DNA of 64,000 nucleotides from Azospirillum halopraeferens DSM 3675. GTDB taxonomy: Bacteria; Pseudomonadota; Alphaproteobacteria; Azospirillales; Azospirillaceae. Positions 43,181 to 51,722 of this stretch are shown piece after piece; position 1 is the stretch's first letter; every line of letters starts with the position of its first letter. The notes beneath the pieces were generated by a model, which saw only the letters and a program-made list of their open reading frames with translations, searched no databases and was not told the origin of the DNA. Both the position numbers and the translations under genes were made by a program. Location: contig NZ_AUCF01000034.1 in assembly GCF_000429625.1 (NCBI RefSeq), forward strand, positions 1-64,000, given 5' to 3'.

Positions 43181-44821
43181 ATGATTGACATGGCCCTCCT
43201 CACGCTCCTGCCCGTCCCGCTGATCGCGGCCCTGGTGCAGCTCACCGCGTGCCATTTCCGCCCGCTCAGCCGCAGGACCGTCGAGGCGGTCCACCTGGCG
43301 AGCATCGCCCTGGTCCTTGTCCTGTCGCTGCTGACCGTGCGCGGCGTTGCCGTGCACGGCCCGGTGACCGCCCTCGGCCACTGGCTGCACGTCGATGCGC
43401 TGGGCGCCGTCTTCCTGGCGCTGATCGGCGTGGTCGGCTTCCTGACCGGCCTCTATTCCATCGCCTACATGCGCCACGACCTGGCGCACGGCGAGGTGGA
43501 CGACCGGAAGCTCGGCGTCTACTACGGCTTCTTCAGCCTGTTCCTGTTCACCATGCTGCTGGTGGTCACCGCCAACAACATCATCATGATGTGGGTGGCG
43601 GTGGAGGCGACGACGCTGGGCTCCGCCTTCCTGGTGGCGCTGTACGGCAAGCGCTCCTCGCTGGAAGCGGCATGGAAGTACCTTGTCATCTGCACGGTCG
43701 GCGTCGCCTTCGGGCTGTACGGAACGGTGCTGGTCTACGCCAACGTCGCCGCCGCGCCGGTCGGCATCGAGGGTGCCGCGTTCTGGACCGTTCTGTTGCA
43801 GCACGCCGACGTGCTTGACCCGACGTTGGCGAAGATCGCCTTCGTCTTCGTGCTGGTCGGCTTCGGCACCAAGGCCGGCCTGTTCCCCATGCACGCCTGG
43901 CTGCCCGACGCCCACAGTGAAGCGCCGAGCCCGACCAGCGCGCTGCTCTCCGCCGTGCTGCTGAATTGCGCGCTGTTCATCGTCATCCGCTTCGACATCC
44001 TGGTGTCCAAGGCCGTCGGGCCGGCCTTCCCGCACATGCTGCTGCTGGGCCTGGGCGTGCTGTCGCTGGCCGTCGCCGCGCTGTTCGTCGTCGTGCAGCG
44101 CGATCTCAAGCGCCTGCTGGCCTACTCCAGCGTCGAGAACATGGGACTGATCGCGATAGCGCTGGGCATCGGCGGCCCGCTGGGCGTCATGGCGGCGCTG
44201 CTGCACACGGTCAACCACAGCCTGGCCAAGGCGCTGCTGTTCTGCGGCTCGGGCAACATCCTGATGAAGTACGGCACGCGCGACCTCGACACCGTCAAGG
44301 GCGTGCTGCGGGTGGCGCCGGTATCGGGCGTGTTGCTGATGGCGGGCGCGCTGGCGCTGGGCGGCATGCCGCCGTTCAACGTGTTCGTCAGCGAATTCCT
44401 GACCGTCACGGCGGGCATCGACGCAGGTTACGGATGGCTGATGATCGTCTGCCTGGTCCTTCTGACGGTCGTCCTCGCCGCCTTCGTCCGAATGATCGCG
44501 GGCTCGATCCTGGGTGCCAGCCCGCCCACCGTCGCCAAAGGCGACGTCGGACCTCTGGCACTCGCCCCGATGGCGGTGCTGCTGGTGATGATGCTGATCA
44601 TGGGCGTGCGCGTCCCGGCACCGGTCGCCGGTCTGCTCCGGGAGGCTTCAGCCATCGTGCTCGCCACCGAGGGCTCCGACGCCCTGGCCCTGCGCATGCC
44701 GTGGCAGAACGCGACCACCGTTACCCTCGCCGAGCCCGTCGACGCCGGCCGCCCGACCTGCTCACCGAACGCCCTTCGCCGCACGGAGATCGAAGACCAT
44801 GCTTGCTCCAACCGATACTAA
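43181..44821 (+). CDS. hyfF: group 4 hydrogenase membrane subunit HyfF (antiporter-like)
   Basis: 546 residues. Antiporter core: FGTKAGLFPMHAWLPDAHSE with APSPTSALLSAVLLNCALFI, LAYSSVENMGLIAIALGIGG and TVNHSLAKALLFCGSGNILM, then LGGMPPFNVFVSEFLTVTAG. The C-terminal 20 or so residues (RPTCSPNALRRTEIEDHACS) overlap the hyfG start by 23 bases and look like read-through past the normal end, suggesting tight coupling or an altered stop. Confidence 0.9.
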   Translation: MIDMALLTLLPVPLIAALVQLTACHFRPLSRRTVEAVHLASIALVLVLSLLTVRGVAVHGPVTALGHWLHVDALGAVFLALIGVVGFLTGLYSIAYMRHDLAHGEVDDRKLGVYYGFFSLFLFTMLLVVTANNIIMMWVAVEATTLGSAFLVALYGKRSSLEAAWKYLVICTVGVAFGLYGTVLVYANVAAAPVGIEGAAFWTVLLQHADVLDPTLAKIAFVFVLVGFGTKAGLFPMHAWLPDAHSEAPSPTSALLSAVLLNCALFIVIRFDILVSKAVGPAFPHMLLLGLGVLSLAVAALFVVVQRDLKRLLAYSSVENMGLIAIALGIGGPLGVMAALLHTVNHSLAKALLFCGSGNILMKYGTRDLDTVKGVLRVAPVSGVLLMAGALALGGMPPFNVFVSEFLTVTAGIDAGYGWLMIVCLVLLTVVLAAFVRMIAGSILGASPPTVAKGDVGPLALAPMAVLLVMMLIMGVRVPAPVAGLLREASAIVLATEGSDALALRMPWQNATTVTLAEPVDAGRPTCSPNALRRTEIEDHACSNRY

Positions 44822-46514
44822 GGTCGGCAAGACCTACATCGACGCGTTGCGGCTGAAGTTCCCCGACGTCGTCCTCGAGGAATCCTGGCAGGCCGACAAC
44901 CAGGCGACCATCACCGTCGATCCCGGCTCCCTGCCGGCGGTCGTGGAGGAACTGCACTATGGTCAGGGCGGCTGGCTCTCCGTGGTGGTGGCCAACGACG
45001 AGCGCCCGCTGAGCGGCCACTACGCCGTCTACTACGTGCTCTCCATGGAGGGCGTGGAGAAGAGCTGGGTGGTGGTGCGCGCCGTCGTCGATCCCGAGAC
45101 GCTGGAGTTCCCCTCCGTCACACCGAAGGTGCCGGCGGCGGTGTGGGGCGAGCGCGAGGCGCGCGACATGTTCGGCCTGCGCCCGGTCGGCCTGCCGGAC
45201 GAGCGCCGGCTGGTGCTGCCGGACGACTGGCCGGACGACCTGTACCCGTTGCGCAAGGACGCGATGGACTACCGGATGCGCCCGCAGCCGACCACCGACA
45301 CCGAGACCTACAAGTTCATCAACGAAGCCAGGGGCGAGACCACGGTGGTCCCGCTGGGCCCGCTGCACATCACCTCGGACGAGCCGGGCCACTTCCGCCT
45401 GTTCGTGGACGGCGAGACGATCGTCGATGCCGACTACCGCCTGTTCTACGTGCACCGCGGCATGGAGAAGCTGGCCGAGACGCGGATGGGCTACGACGAG
45501 GTGACCTTCCTCGCCGACCGCATCTGCGGCATCTGCGGCTTCACCCACTCCGTCGCCTACGCCAACTCGGTCGAGAACGCGCTGGGCATCGTGGTGCCGC
45601 CGCGCGCCGGGGCGATCCGCAGCATCCTGCTGGAGGTGGAGCGCCTGCACAGCCACCTGCTGAACATCGGGCTGGCCTGCCACTTCGTAGGCTTCGACAC
45701 CGGTTTCATGCAGTTCTTCCGGGTGCGCGAGAAGGCCATGACCATGGCCGAACTGCTGACGGGCGCACGCAAGACGTACGCGCTCAACCTCATCGGCGGC
45801 GTGCGCCGCGACATCCTGAAGGACGAGCGCTCCAGGACGCTGACCCTGATCGCCGAGCTGCGCCGCGAGGTGCAGGAACTGGTGGACATGCTGCTGGCCA
45901 CCCCGAACATGCGCCAGCGCACCGAGGGCGTGGGGCGGCTGGAGACATCCATCGCCCGCGACTACAGCACGGTCGGCCCGGTGGTGCGCGGCAGCGGCCA
46001 TCGCCGCGACGTACGCGTGCTGCACCCCTTCGCAGGCTACAAGGGCGCGCCGCTGCCGGTGCACGTCATGGAAGGCTGCGACGTGCTGTCCCGCGTGCTG
46101 ATCCGCACCCGGGAGGTCTTCGACTCCCTGGCGCTGGTCGAATACTTCCTCGACACCATGCCCGAAGGGCCGTTGCTGCTGGAGGGCTTCACCTTCAAGC
46201 CGCACCGCTTTGCGCTGGGCTACACCGAGGCCCCGCGCGGCGAGGACGTGCACTGGACGATGCTCGGCGACAACCAGAAGCTCTACCGCTGGCGCTGCCG
46301 GGCGGCGACCTACGCCAACTGGCCGCCGTTGCGCTACATGCTGCGGGGCAACACGGTGTCCGACGCCCCGCTGATCGTGGCCAGCATCGACCCCTGCTAC
46401 TCCTGCACCGACCGCGTCACCGTCGTCGATGTCCGCAAGCAGAAGTCCATGATCATTCCCTACAAGGACATGGAGCGCTACTGCCGCGAGCGGACCGGCT
46501 CGCCGCTGAAATAG
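44799..46514 (+). CDS. hyfG: group 4 [NiFe] hydrogenase large subunit fused to NuoC-like domain (HyfG/HycE)
   Basis: 571 residues. The first 180 residues are NuoC-like (AREARDMFGLRPVG-type segment VWGEREARDMFGL). The large subunit then carries the Ni-Fe ligands L1 RICGICGFTHS (near 242) and L2 DPCYSCTDR (near 531). A 32-residue C-terminal extension (VTVVDVRKQKSMIIPYK onward) follows the L2 arginine; in E. coli HycE a matching peptide is removed by HycI after nickel insertion, and hycI lies downstream here. It is the hydrogen-evolving subunit of the complex. Confidence 0.94.
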   Translation: MLAPTDTKVGKTYIDALRLKFPDVVLEESWQADNQATITVDPGSLPAVVEELHYGQGGWLSVVVANDERPLSGHYAVYYVLSMEGVEKSWVVVRAVVDPETLEFPSVTPKVPAAVWGEREARDMFGLRPVGLPDERRLVLPDDWPDDLYPLRKDAMDYRMRPQPTTDTETYKFINEARGETTVVPLGPLHITSDEPGHFRLFVDGETIVDADYRLFYVHRGMEKLAETRMGYDEVTFLADRICGICGFTHSVAYANSVENALGIVVPPRAGAIRSILLEVERLHSHLLNIGLACHFVGFDTGFMQFFRVREKAMTMAELLTGARKTYALNLIGGVRRDILKDERSRTLTLIAELRREVQELVDMLLATPNMRQRTEGVGRLETSIARDYSTVGPVVRGSGHRRDVRVLHPFAGYKGAPLPVHVMEGCDVLSRVLIRTREVFDSLALVEYFLDTMPEGPLLLEGFTFKPHRFALGYTEAPRGEDVHWTMLGDNQKLYRWRCRAATYANWPPLRYMLRGNTVSDAPLIVASIDPCYSCTDRVTVVDVRKQKSMIIPYKDMERYCRERTGSPLK

Positions 46515-46524
46515 AGACCCAGCC

Positions 46525-47118
46525 ATGATCAAGCTGCTCAAGATCATCCTGAAGGCGGGCGAGGCGACGGCGAAGTACCCGTTCGCGCCGCTTCCCATCA
46601 GCCCTAACTTCCGCGGCAAGCCGGAGTACGACGCCAAAGACTGCATGGCCTGCGGCGCCTGTACCATCGCCTGTCCGGCGAACGCCCTGTCGATGGAGAC
46701 CGACCCGGATGCGGGGACCCGCACCTGGTCGATCTTCTACGGCCGCTGCATCTTCTGCGCGCGCTGCGAGGAGGTCTGCCCGACCGGGGCCATCGAGCTG
46801 TCGGACGACTTCGAGCTGGCCGTCTTCAACCGCGACGACCTGTTCAAATCGGCGACCTTCGCGCTGGCGCCGTGCCGCTGCTGCGGCACGCCCTTCGTGG
46901 CCCGCAAGGAGGTCGACTACGTCATCGAGCTGCTGGTGCACCAGGGCCTGCCGCGCGAGGCGGCGGAACAGCGCCGCGGCTTCTACGAGACCTGCCCGGA
47001 CTGCCGGCGGCTTCAGGAGGTGGATCGGGCCACCCGGCAGGCCGGCATGGTCCATGCGGCGCCGGCCGCCGCCCCGCCGGCCAAAGCCGCCCCCGCGGAG
47101 ATGGAGACCGCCCCATGA
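46525..47118 (+). CDS. hyfH: hydrogenase ferredoxin-like subunit HyfH (NuoI-like)
   Basis: 197 residues. Two [4Fe-4S] sets: DCMACGACTIACP and CIFCARCEEVCP. A further CRCCGTPF and CPDCRRL pair near the C-terminus may bind zinc or a cluster. The last 30 residues are Ala/Pro rich. It relays electrons between HyfA and HyfI. The stop overlaps the hyfI start by four bases (ATGA). Confidence 0.92.
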   Translation: MIKLLKIILKAGEATAKYPFAPLPISPNFRGKPEYDAKDCMACGACTIACPANALSMETDPDAGTRTWSIFYGRCIFCARCEEVCPTGAIELSDDFELAVFNRDDLFKSATFALAPCRCCGTPFVARKEVDYVIELLVHQGLPREAAEQRRGFYETCPDCRRLQEVDRATRQAGMVHAAPAAAPPAKAAPAEMETAP

Positions 47119-47906
47119 CCACGACCATCACCGGCCCGGCCGTCGGCCGCGCGCCCGGCGCCGTCCCGCTGACGGAATCGCAGCAACTCGCCCGGGCCAA
47201 GGCGACGCTGCTGAAGGACATCCGGCGCTCCGCCTACGTCTACCGGGTCGATTGCGGCGGCTGCAACGCCTGCGAGATCGAGATCTTCGCGGCGATCACC
47301 CCCGTCTTTGACGCCGAGCGGTTCGGCATCAAGGTGGTGTCTTCGCCCCGCCACGCCGACATCCTGGTGTTCACCGGCGCGGTCACCCGCGCCATGCGGA
47401 TGCCGGCGTTTCGCGCCTACGAGGCGGCGCCCGATCCGAAGATCTGCGTGTCCTACGGGGCCTGCGGGTGCAGCGGCGGCATCTTCCACGATCTCTACTG
47501 CGTCTGGGGCGGCACCGACAAGATCGTGCCGGTGGACGTCTACATCCCCGGTTGCCCGCCGACGCCGGCCGCCACCATCCACGGCTTCGCCGTGGCGCTG
47601 GGGCTGCTGGGCCAGAAGATGAAGGCCGAGCACCACGTCGAGCAGCCGGGCGAGCGCGTCGCCGTGGCGCACCCGTCGATCCCGCTGAACACCCGCGTGG
47701 CGCTGGAGCGCGAGGCGCGCCGCATGGCCGGCTACCGCCAGGGCAGCCAGATCGCCGAGCGCTTCCTGGCGATGCTGGAGACCGCCGGCAACCAGCCCGT
47801 CGAGCAGCGCATCGCCACCTACCTCCAGCAGGAGAACGACCCCCGCCTGACGGAGATCGTCGGCTCGCTGAGCCGCATCTGCCTGCGCGCGGAGGACGTG
47901 TCATGA
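47115..47906 (+). CDS. hyfI: hydrogenase small subunit HyfI (NuoB-like)
   Basis: 263 residues from ATG 47115. The cluster ligands are VDCGGCNACEIEIFAAITP, SYGACGCSGGIFHD and YIPGCPPTPAATIHGFAVAL, binding the proximal [4Fe-4S] next to the HyfG active site. The N-terminal 35 residues and C-terminal 70 residues extend beyond the core. The stop overlaps the hycH-like start by four bases. Confidence 0.92.
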   Translation: MTTTITGPAVGRAPGAVPLTESQQLARAKATLLKDIRRSAYVYRVDCGGCNACEIEIFAAITPVFDAERFGIKVVSSPRHADILVFTGAVTRAMRMPAFRAYEAAPDPKICVSYGACGCSGGIFHDLYCVWGGTDKIVPVDVYIPGCPPTPAATIHGFAVALGLLGQKMKAEHHVEQPGERVAVAHPSIPLNTRVALEREARRMAGYRQGSQIAERFLAMLETAGNQPVEQRIATYLQQENDPRLTEIVGSLSRICLRAEDVS

Positions 47907-48304
47907 CCGGACAGCGCGTCGTCATCCACCAGCTGACGCAGAAGTTCCTGGACAAGGCGGATGTGCCCGCGCAGTCGGAGCAGGTCATGTACTACGCGCT
48001 GGCGCTCGGCCACCACGTCGGCGTGATCGACTGCCTGTCCACCCTGCTCGACATCCCGGACGACGCGTTCGGGCGCTGGATCGAAAAGATCCCGAACGCG
48101 GAGGCGCGGCGCAAGCTGGTCGGCGTGCTGCGCTTCGGTGAGATCGTCATCGACACCACGCACACGCGCCTGCTGCGCTCCGCCCTGGCCGAGGCCCTGC
48201 CCGGCCTGGAGCCGGAGGAGGAGGGCTGGGCGCGAACGCTCGACACCGCGATGCGGCAGATCGACGCCGAGCCGGCGATCTACCTGATCGGGAGGCTGCG
48301 CTGA
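47903..48304 (+). CDS. hycH: formate hydrogenlyase maturation protein HycH-like
   Basis: 133 residues, like HycH. FLDKADVPAQSEQVMYYALA, LGHHVGVIDCLSTLLDIPDD and LRFGEIVIDTTHTRLLRSAL match the HycH/HyfJ family, which assists maturation of the group 4 large subunit. It is coupled to hyfI upstream (ATGA) and to hycI downstream (one-base overlap). Confidence 0.88.
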   Translation: MTGQRVVIHQLTQKFLDKADVPAQSEQVMYYALALGHHVGVIDCLSTLLDIPDDAFGRWIEKIPNAEARRKLVGVLRFGEIVIDTTHTRLLRSALAEALPGLEPEEEGWARTLDTAMRQIDAEPAIYLIGRLR

Positions 48305-48771
48305 TGCCCGGAAACCTCATCCTCGCCGTCGGCAACGCCATGCTGGGCGACGACGCCGCCGGCCCCATGCTGGCCCGGATGCTGGAGAACGACCCGGCCC
48401 CGGGCTGGAGCGTCATCGACGGCGGCTCGGCGCCGGAGAACCACGTGCACCGCGTGCTGGCGGAAGCGCCCGACACCGTGCTGGTGGTCGACGCCACCGA
48501 CATGGGGCTCGCCCCCGGCGAGGTCCGCCGCGTGGACGAGCGTTTCATCGCCGAGCAGTTCATCATGACCACCCACGATATGCCGCTGTCGTTCCTGATC
48601 GAACGCATCCGCGAAGTCGTGCCGGAGGTGGTCTTTCTCGGCATCCAGCCGGACATCGTATCGTTCATGTTCCCGGTCACCCCCGCCGTCCAGCGGGCGG
48701 TTGAGGACGTTCACGCCCGTCTGAAAAAGGGAGACGCATTGGAGACGTTCGAGTGCCTGCCCCCCGCATGA
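48304..48771 (+). CDS. hycI: hydrogenase 3-type maturation endopeptidase HycI
   Basis: 155 residues. NLILAVGNAMLGDDAAGPML holds the metal-binding acidic residue of the [NiFe]-hydrogenase proteases, VLVVDATDMGLAPGEVRRVD the second, and TTHDMPLSFLIERIREVVPE the conserved His. It removes the C-terminal extension from HyfG after nickel insertion, consistent with the 32-residue tail seen there. Confidence 0.92.
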   Translation: MPGNLILAVGNAMLGDDAAGPMLARMLENDPAPGWSVIDGGSAPENHVHRVLAEAPDTVLVVDATDMGLAPGEVRRVDERFIAEQFIMTTHDMPLSFLIERIREVVPEVVFLGIQPDIVSFMFPVTPAVQRAVEDVHARLKKGDALETFECLPPA

Positions 48772-48793
48772 TTGCGTTTACGGAGGAACCGCC

Positions 48794-49708
48794 ATGGGTA
48801 CGAATGAAATCCTCGGCATGGACGCCTATTCGCCGGCCGAGATCGAGGAAAAGGTCGAGAAGCTGGGAGTGAAGAAGGCAAACACCCCGCCGCTGGCCAG
48901 CTTCATGCTGTCCATGGTCGCGGGGGGAAGCATCGGGCTGGGCGCGATGTACTACTGCATCGTGATCAGCGACCCCACGTTGGGCTTCGCTGCCAGCCGG
49001 CTGCTGGGCGGCCTGGTGTTCTGCCTCGGACTGGCGCTCGTGCTGATCGCCGGGGCCGAGCTGTTCACCGGCAACAACCTGATCGCCATGGCCTGGGCGG
49101 ATGGCAAGGTCGGCACCGGCGCCATGCTGCGCAACTGGACGCGGGTGTGGTTCGGCAACCTCGTTGGCACGCTGGTGCTGGTCTTCCTGGTCTATATGGC
49201 GCACCACACCGACCTGAACGGCGGCCGGGTGGGGCTTGCGGTGTTGCAGACCGCAGCGGCAAAGGCCGCCAAGCCGATGGTGACCGTCTTCTTCGCCGGC
49301 ATTCTCTGCAACATGCTGGTCTGCCTGGCGGTGTGGCTGGCGATGGCCGGACGCACGGTGACCGACAAGATCCTTGGCCTGATGCTGCCGGTGTCGGCGT
49401 TCGTCGCCGCCGGGTTCGAGCACAGCATCGCCAACATGTACTATTTCGGCATGGCGCTCGCGCTGAAGGCCACGGGCCATGTGCCGGAAGGCTTCGACGA
49501 TTCCGCCATTACGCTGCTCGGCGCGATGCACAACATCATTCCGGCAACGCTTGGCAACATCGTCGGCGGCAGCGGCTTCGTGGGCATCGTGTACTACGTG
49601 ATCTACCGCAAGGGCTTCGGCGCCAAGCCGGCCCCCGCGCCGGAGCCGGCTTTGGCCGGCGGTTCCGTCATGGAGGCGCAGGGCGCCGTCGTGAAGGCGC
49701 AGCATTGA
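48794..49708 (+). CDS. focA: formate/nitrite transporter family channel (FocA-like)
   Basis: 304 residues, six helices expected. GAELFTGNNLIAMAWADGKV is the FNT signature, with ILCNMLVCLAVWLAMAGRTV, FVAAGFEHSIANMYYFGMAL carrying the channel His, and HNIIPATLGNIVGGSGFVGI. Its position at the end of the fdhF-hyf operon argues for formate import to the FdhF active site. The C-terminal 30 residues are Ala/Pro rich. Confidence 0.93.
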   Translation: MGTNEILGMDAYSPAEIEEKVEKLGVKKANTPPLASFMLSMVAGGSIGLGAMYYCIVISDPTLGFAASRLLGGLVFCLGLALVLIAGAELFTGNNLIAMAWADGKVGTGAMLRNWTRVWFGNLVGTLVLVFLVYMAHHTDLNGGRVGLAVLQTAAAKAAKPMVTVFFAGILCNMLVCLAVWLAMAGRTVTDKILGLMLPVSAFVAAGFEHSIANMYYFGMALALKATGHVPEGFDDSAITLLGAMHNIIPATLGNIVGGSGFVGIVYYVIYRKGFGAKPAPAPEPALAGGSVMEAQGAVVKAQH

Positions 49709-49754
49709 GCGGGCCTGTCGACAGCACCCCTCGGGACCCGCCCGTGGACGCGGC

Positions 49755-49890
49755 GAGCAGATCCGCGTGCGCAGGCTGGTCCAGGGGGTTGGTTTCCGCC
49801 CGTTCGTGCACCGCATCGCCGGCCGGCATGGTTTGGCCGGCGACGTGCTCAACGACGGCGAAGGCGTTCTGATCCGCGTGCCGGGTGTGG
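49755..49890 (+). pseudogene. hypF: HypF N-terminal (acylphosphatase domain) fragment
   Basis: Reading IRVRRLVQGVGFRPFVHRIA, then GRHGLAGDVLNDGEGVLIRV, this is the first 45 or so residues of HypF, the carbamoyl transferase for cyanide ligand synthesis. The sequence then becomes unrecognisable within about 40 bases. The other 700 residues are absent. It lies directly after focA, so hypF was probably the next gene of the operon. Confidence 0.8.
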
Positions 49891-50075
49891 ATCGACGTCC
49901 AAGTCCCGGCCAGGAGCTGATGCCGCCCAAGCCATCAATATCTCGAAGAAAATCATCTTCCGGAGTGGTCTTTCATCGGCGCTGATGGAGGGCCATCCCT
50001 GGAGGCGGATTAACATGAAAAATTAATCTGTTACTGTGCCCGGGACAGTGGCCGGGACCTGGGCGCCGCCCCACA
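49891..50075. other. intergenic stretch with a short protein-like repeat
   Basis: No gene supported. Bases 50044-50080 resemble 6669-6705 (GTV..TWAP.H when translated). Confidence 0.4.
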
Positions 50076-50450
50076 CTAGCGCCTTCGATCAGCGTAATGC
50101 GAGGCCCGTGCTTCCTCCCAATGAGGGTAGGTTACATACGCGGTCAACGCTCCGTTGTTCGATGCGTGGATAGTGACGCGTTCGCCTTCGGGCATATAAA
50201 CAATGTCTCCGGGTTCAGCAGTCACTGTTCCGACGTTGCTCGTGATGGAGATCTCTCCCTCGAGCACAATCATCGTGTCGTAAACAGCGATGACCTCTTC
50301 CAACACTGCTCCCGGGCCATAGCGACCGAACCCGACCGTGACCGGTCCACCATGCCGCTGGTCCACGACGTTGGCGGTCTCGATCAGCGCTTCCTGCTCA
50401 TCCAGGCGCTCGAAATGGGCGTCGGCGATGGCAAACTTCTGCACGGGCAT
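50076..50450 (-). CDS. cupin-domain protein
   Basis: 124 residues, one cupin barrel. TMIVLEGEISITSNVGTVTA and EPGDIVYMPEGERVTIHASN fit the two cupin motifs, though the histidine pair of motif 1 is weak. It resembles EutQ-like or ethanolamine-cupin small proteins. ATG 50450 has AGGAG just upstream. It lies about 130 bases after the SDR gene, with a TetR-like palindrome between. Substrate unknown. Confidence 0.75.
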   Translation of the reverse strand: MPVQKFAIADAHFERLDEQEALIETANVVDQRHGGPVTVGFGRYGPGAVLEEVIAVYDTMIVLEGEISITSNVGTVTAEPGDIVYMPEGERVTIHASNNGALTAYVTYPHWEEARASHYADRRR

Positions 50451-50575
50451 GGAGTTCTCCTATTTCTTGCCGGAGCGCGAAGAGTGCGCCGGGCCGGCGA
50501 GCCTTGGCCTTTGTCCAACCGTTCCTTGAGGCGGAATACGTGCTTTAATTGGTGTTCAGTGCCAAGCGATTCCAG

Positions 50576-50595
50576 TACTTACCACTTGGTAAGTA
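50576..50595. promoter_or_regulatory. 20-bp perfect inverted repeat, TetR-type operator candidate
   Basis: TACTTACC-ACTT-GGTAAGTA, arms of eight, immediately after the SDR stop codon and about 125 bases before the cupin start. The shape is typical of TetR-family operators. No TetR gene exists nearby. Confidence 0.55.
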
Positions 50596-50597
50596 TG

Positions 50598-51413
50598 TCA
50601 GGTGCGATCCTCCGACCGGGCGATTTCCTGCCGCAACCGGTCGACCTTCGCGCTGACCCACTGTCGGGCGTCATCGCCGAACACGAACCGCGACGGCACC
50701 TCGTCCTGCGAAGCAAGCGCTACGATCCGCGCGGCGAGCAGCGTCGGGTCGCCCGGCTGATTGCCGTTGGCCCCGTCCACGAAGGCGCGGAACTGCGCGA
50801 CCGCCTCGGCGTAGTCCGGAATGTCGATGCTGCCGAAGCTCGCCGACTTCCCGTTCATGAACTCGGTGCGCAGCATCCCCGGCTCGACCAGGAGCGAGCG
50901 GATGCCTAACGGCGCCACCTCCTGCGCGAAGCCCTCCATCCATCCTTCGACCGCGAATTTCGACGCCGAGTAGACCGCCCCTCCAGCGTTGGAGACCAAC
51001 CCGCTCACCGAAGAGATGGTAACGATGAGGCCTGAGCGACGCTCCCGCATGTGGGGGGCGACCGCGCGCACCACGTTCATCGTACCAAACAGGTTGACCT
51101 CGAACTGGCGCCGCACCTCGGCATCGGTGAAGGTCTCGAAGAAGCCCAGTTCGGCATAGCCGGCATTGTTGACCAGCACGTCGATCCCACCGAACCGCGC
51201 AGCGACCTCGGCTGCGACCGATTTCGCCGCTTCGCCATCGACGATATCGAGCGCCAGGGGGTGCAAACGAGGATTGTCGCTTCCGAAGGCATGGCGCACC
51301 GCGTCGGCGGATCGCGCCGTCGCCACGACGGTTTCGCCCGAGTCGAGCGCGGCGCGCGCGATCTCGCGTCCAAGTCCGCGGCTTGCGCCGGTTATCAGCC
51401 AGACCATACCCAT
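50598..51413 (-). CDS. short-chain dehydrogenase/reductase
   Basis: 271 residues. Cofactor motif VWLITGASRGLGREIARAAL (TGxxxGxG), DVLVNNAGYAELGFFETFTD (NNAG), the catalytic tetrad serine in ISSVSGLVSNAGGAVYSASK with Tyr and Lys in YSASKFAVEG, and the downstream PG in LLVEPGMLRTEF. A standard classical SDR oxidising or reducing an unknown alcohol or ketone. Confidence 0.9.
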   Translation of the reverse strand: MGMVWLITGASRGLGREIARAALDSGETVVATARSADAVRHAFGSDNPRLHPLALDIVDGEAAKSVAAEVAARFGGIDVLVNNAGYAELGFFETFTDAEVRRQFEVNLFGTMNVVRAVAPHMRERRSGLIVTISSVSGLVSNAGGAVYSASKFAVEGWMEGFAQEVAPLGIRSLLVEPGMLRTEFMNGKSASFGSIDIPDYAEAVAQFRAFVDGANGNQPGDPTLLAARIVALASQDEVPSRFVFGDDARQWVSAKVDRLRQEIARSEDRT

Positions 51414-51443
51414 TTGCCTGCTCCTCTTTCTTTCGAAATGCGC

Positions 51444-51717
51444 TTACTGACCGTCCGGCGGCACGGGCCCGAGCAGCAGCCCTCCGTCGACTACGGAGTC
51501 GGACCCGGTGATGAAGGCCGACTCGTCGGAACTGAGGAATAGGACGAGCCGGGTGATCTCCTCTGGCTCCGCCATGCGCCGCACGGCGAACGGTGCCGGG
51601 GAGAAGTGATCGCTCACCGGCACCTCACCTGGCCGCAGCGGCTCCGTGATCAGCTTCGTGTCCACGGCGCCAGGACTGATCGAATTGACGCGGATCTGAT
51701 CCCGCGCAAGCGTGGGC
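51444..51717 (-). pseudogene. SDR-family oxidoreductase, C-terminal fragment
   Basis: IRVNSISPGAVDTKLITEPL, then AEPEEITRLVLFLSSDESAF and ITGSDSVVDGGLL, form the C-terminal third of a different SDR (the DGG ending is typical). The N-terminal two thirds are cut off at the join with an IS256 transposase fragment. It is non-functional. Confidence 0.8.
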
Positions 51718-51722
51718 GAGTA

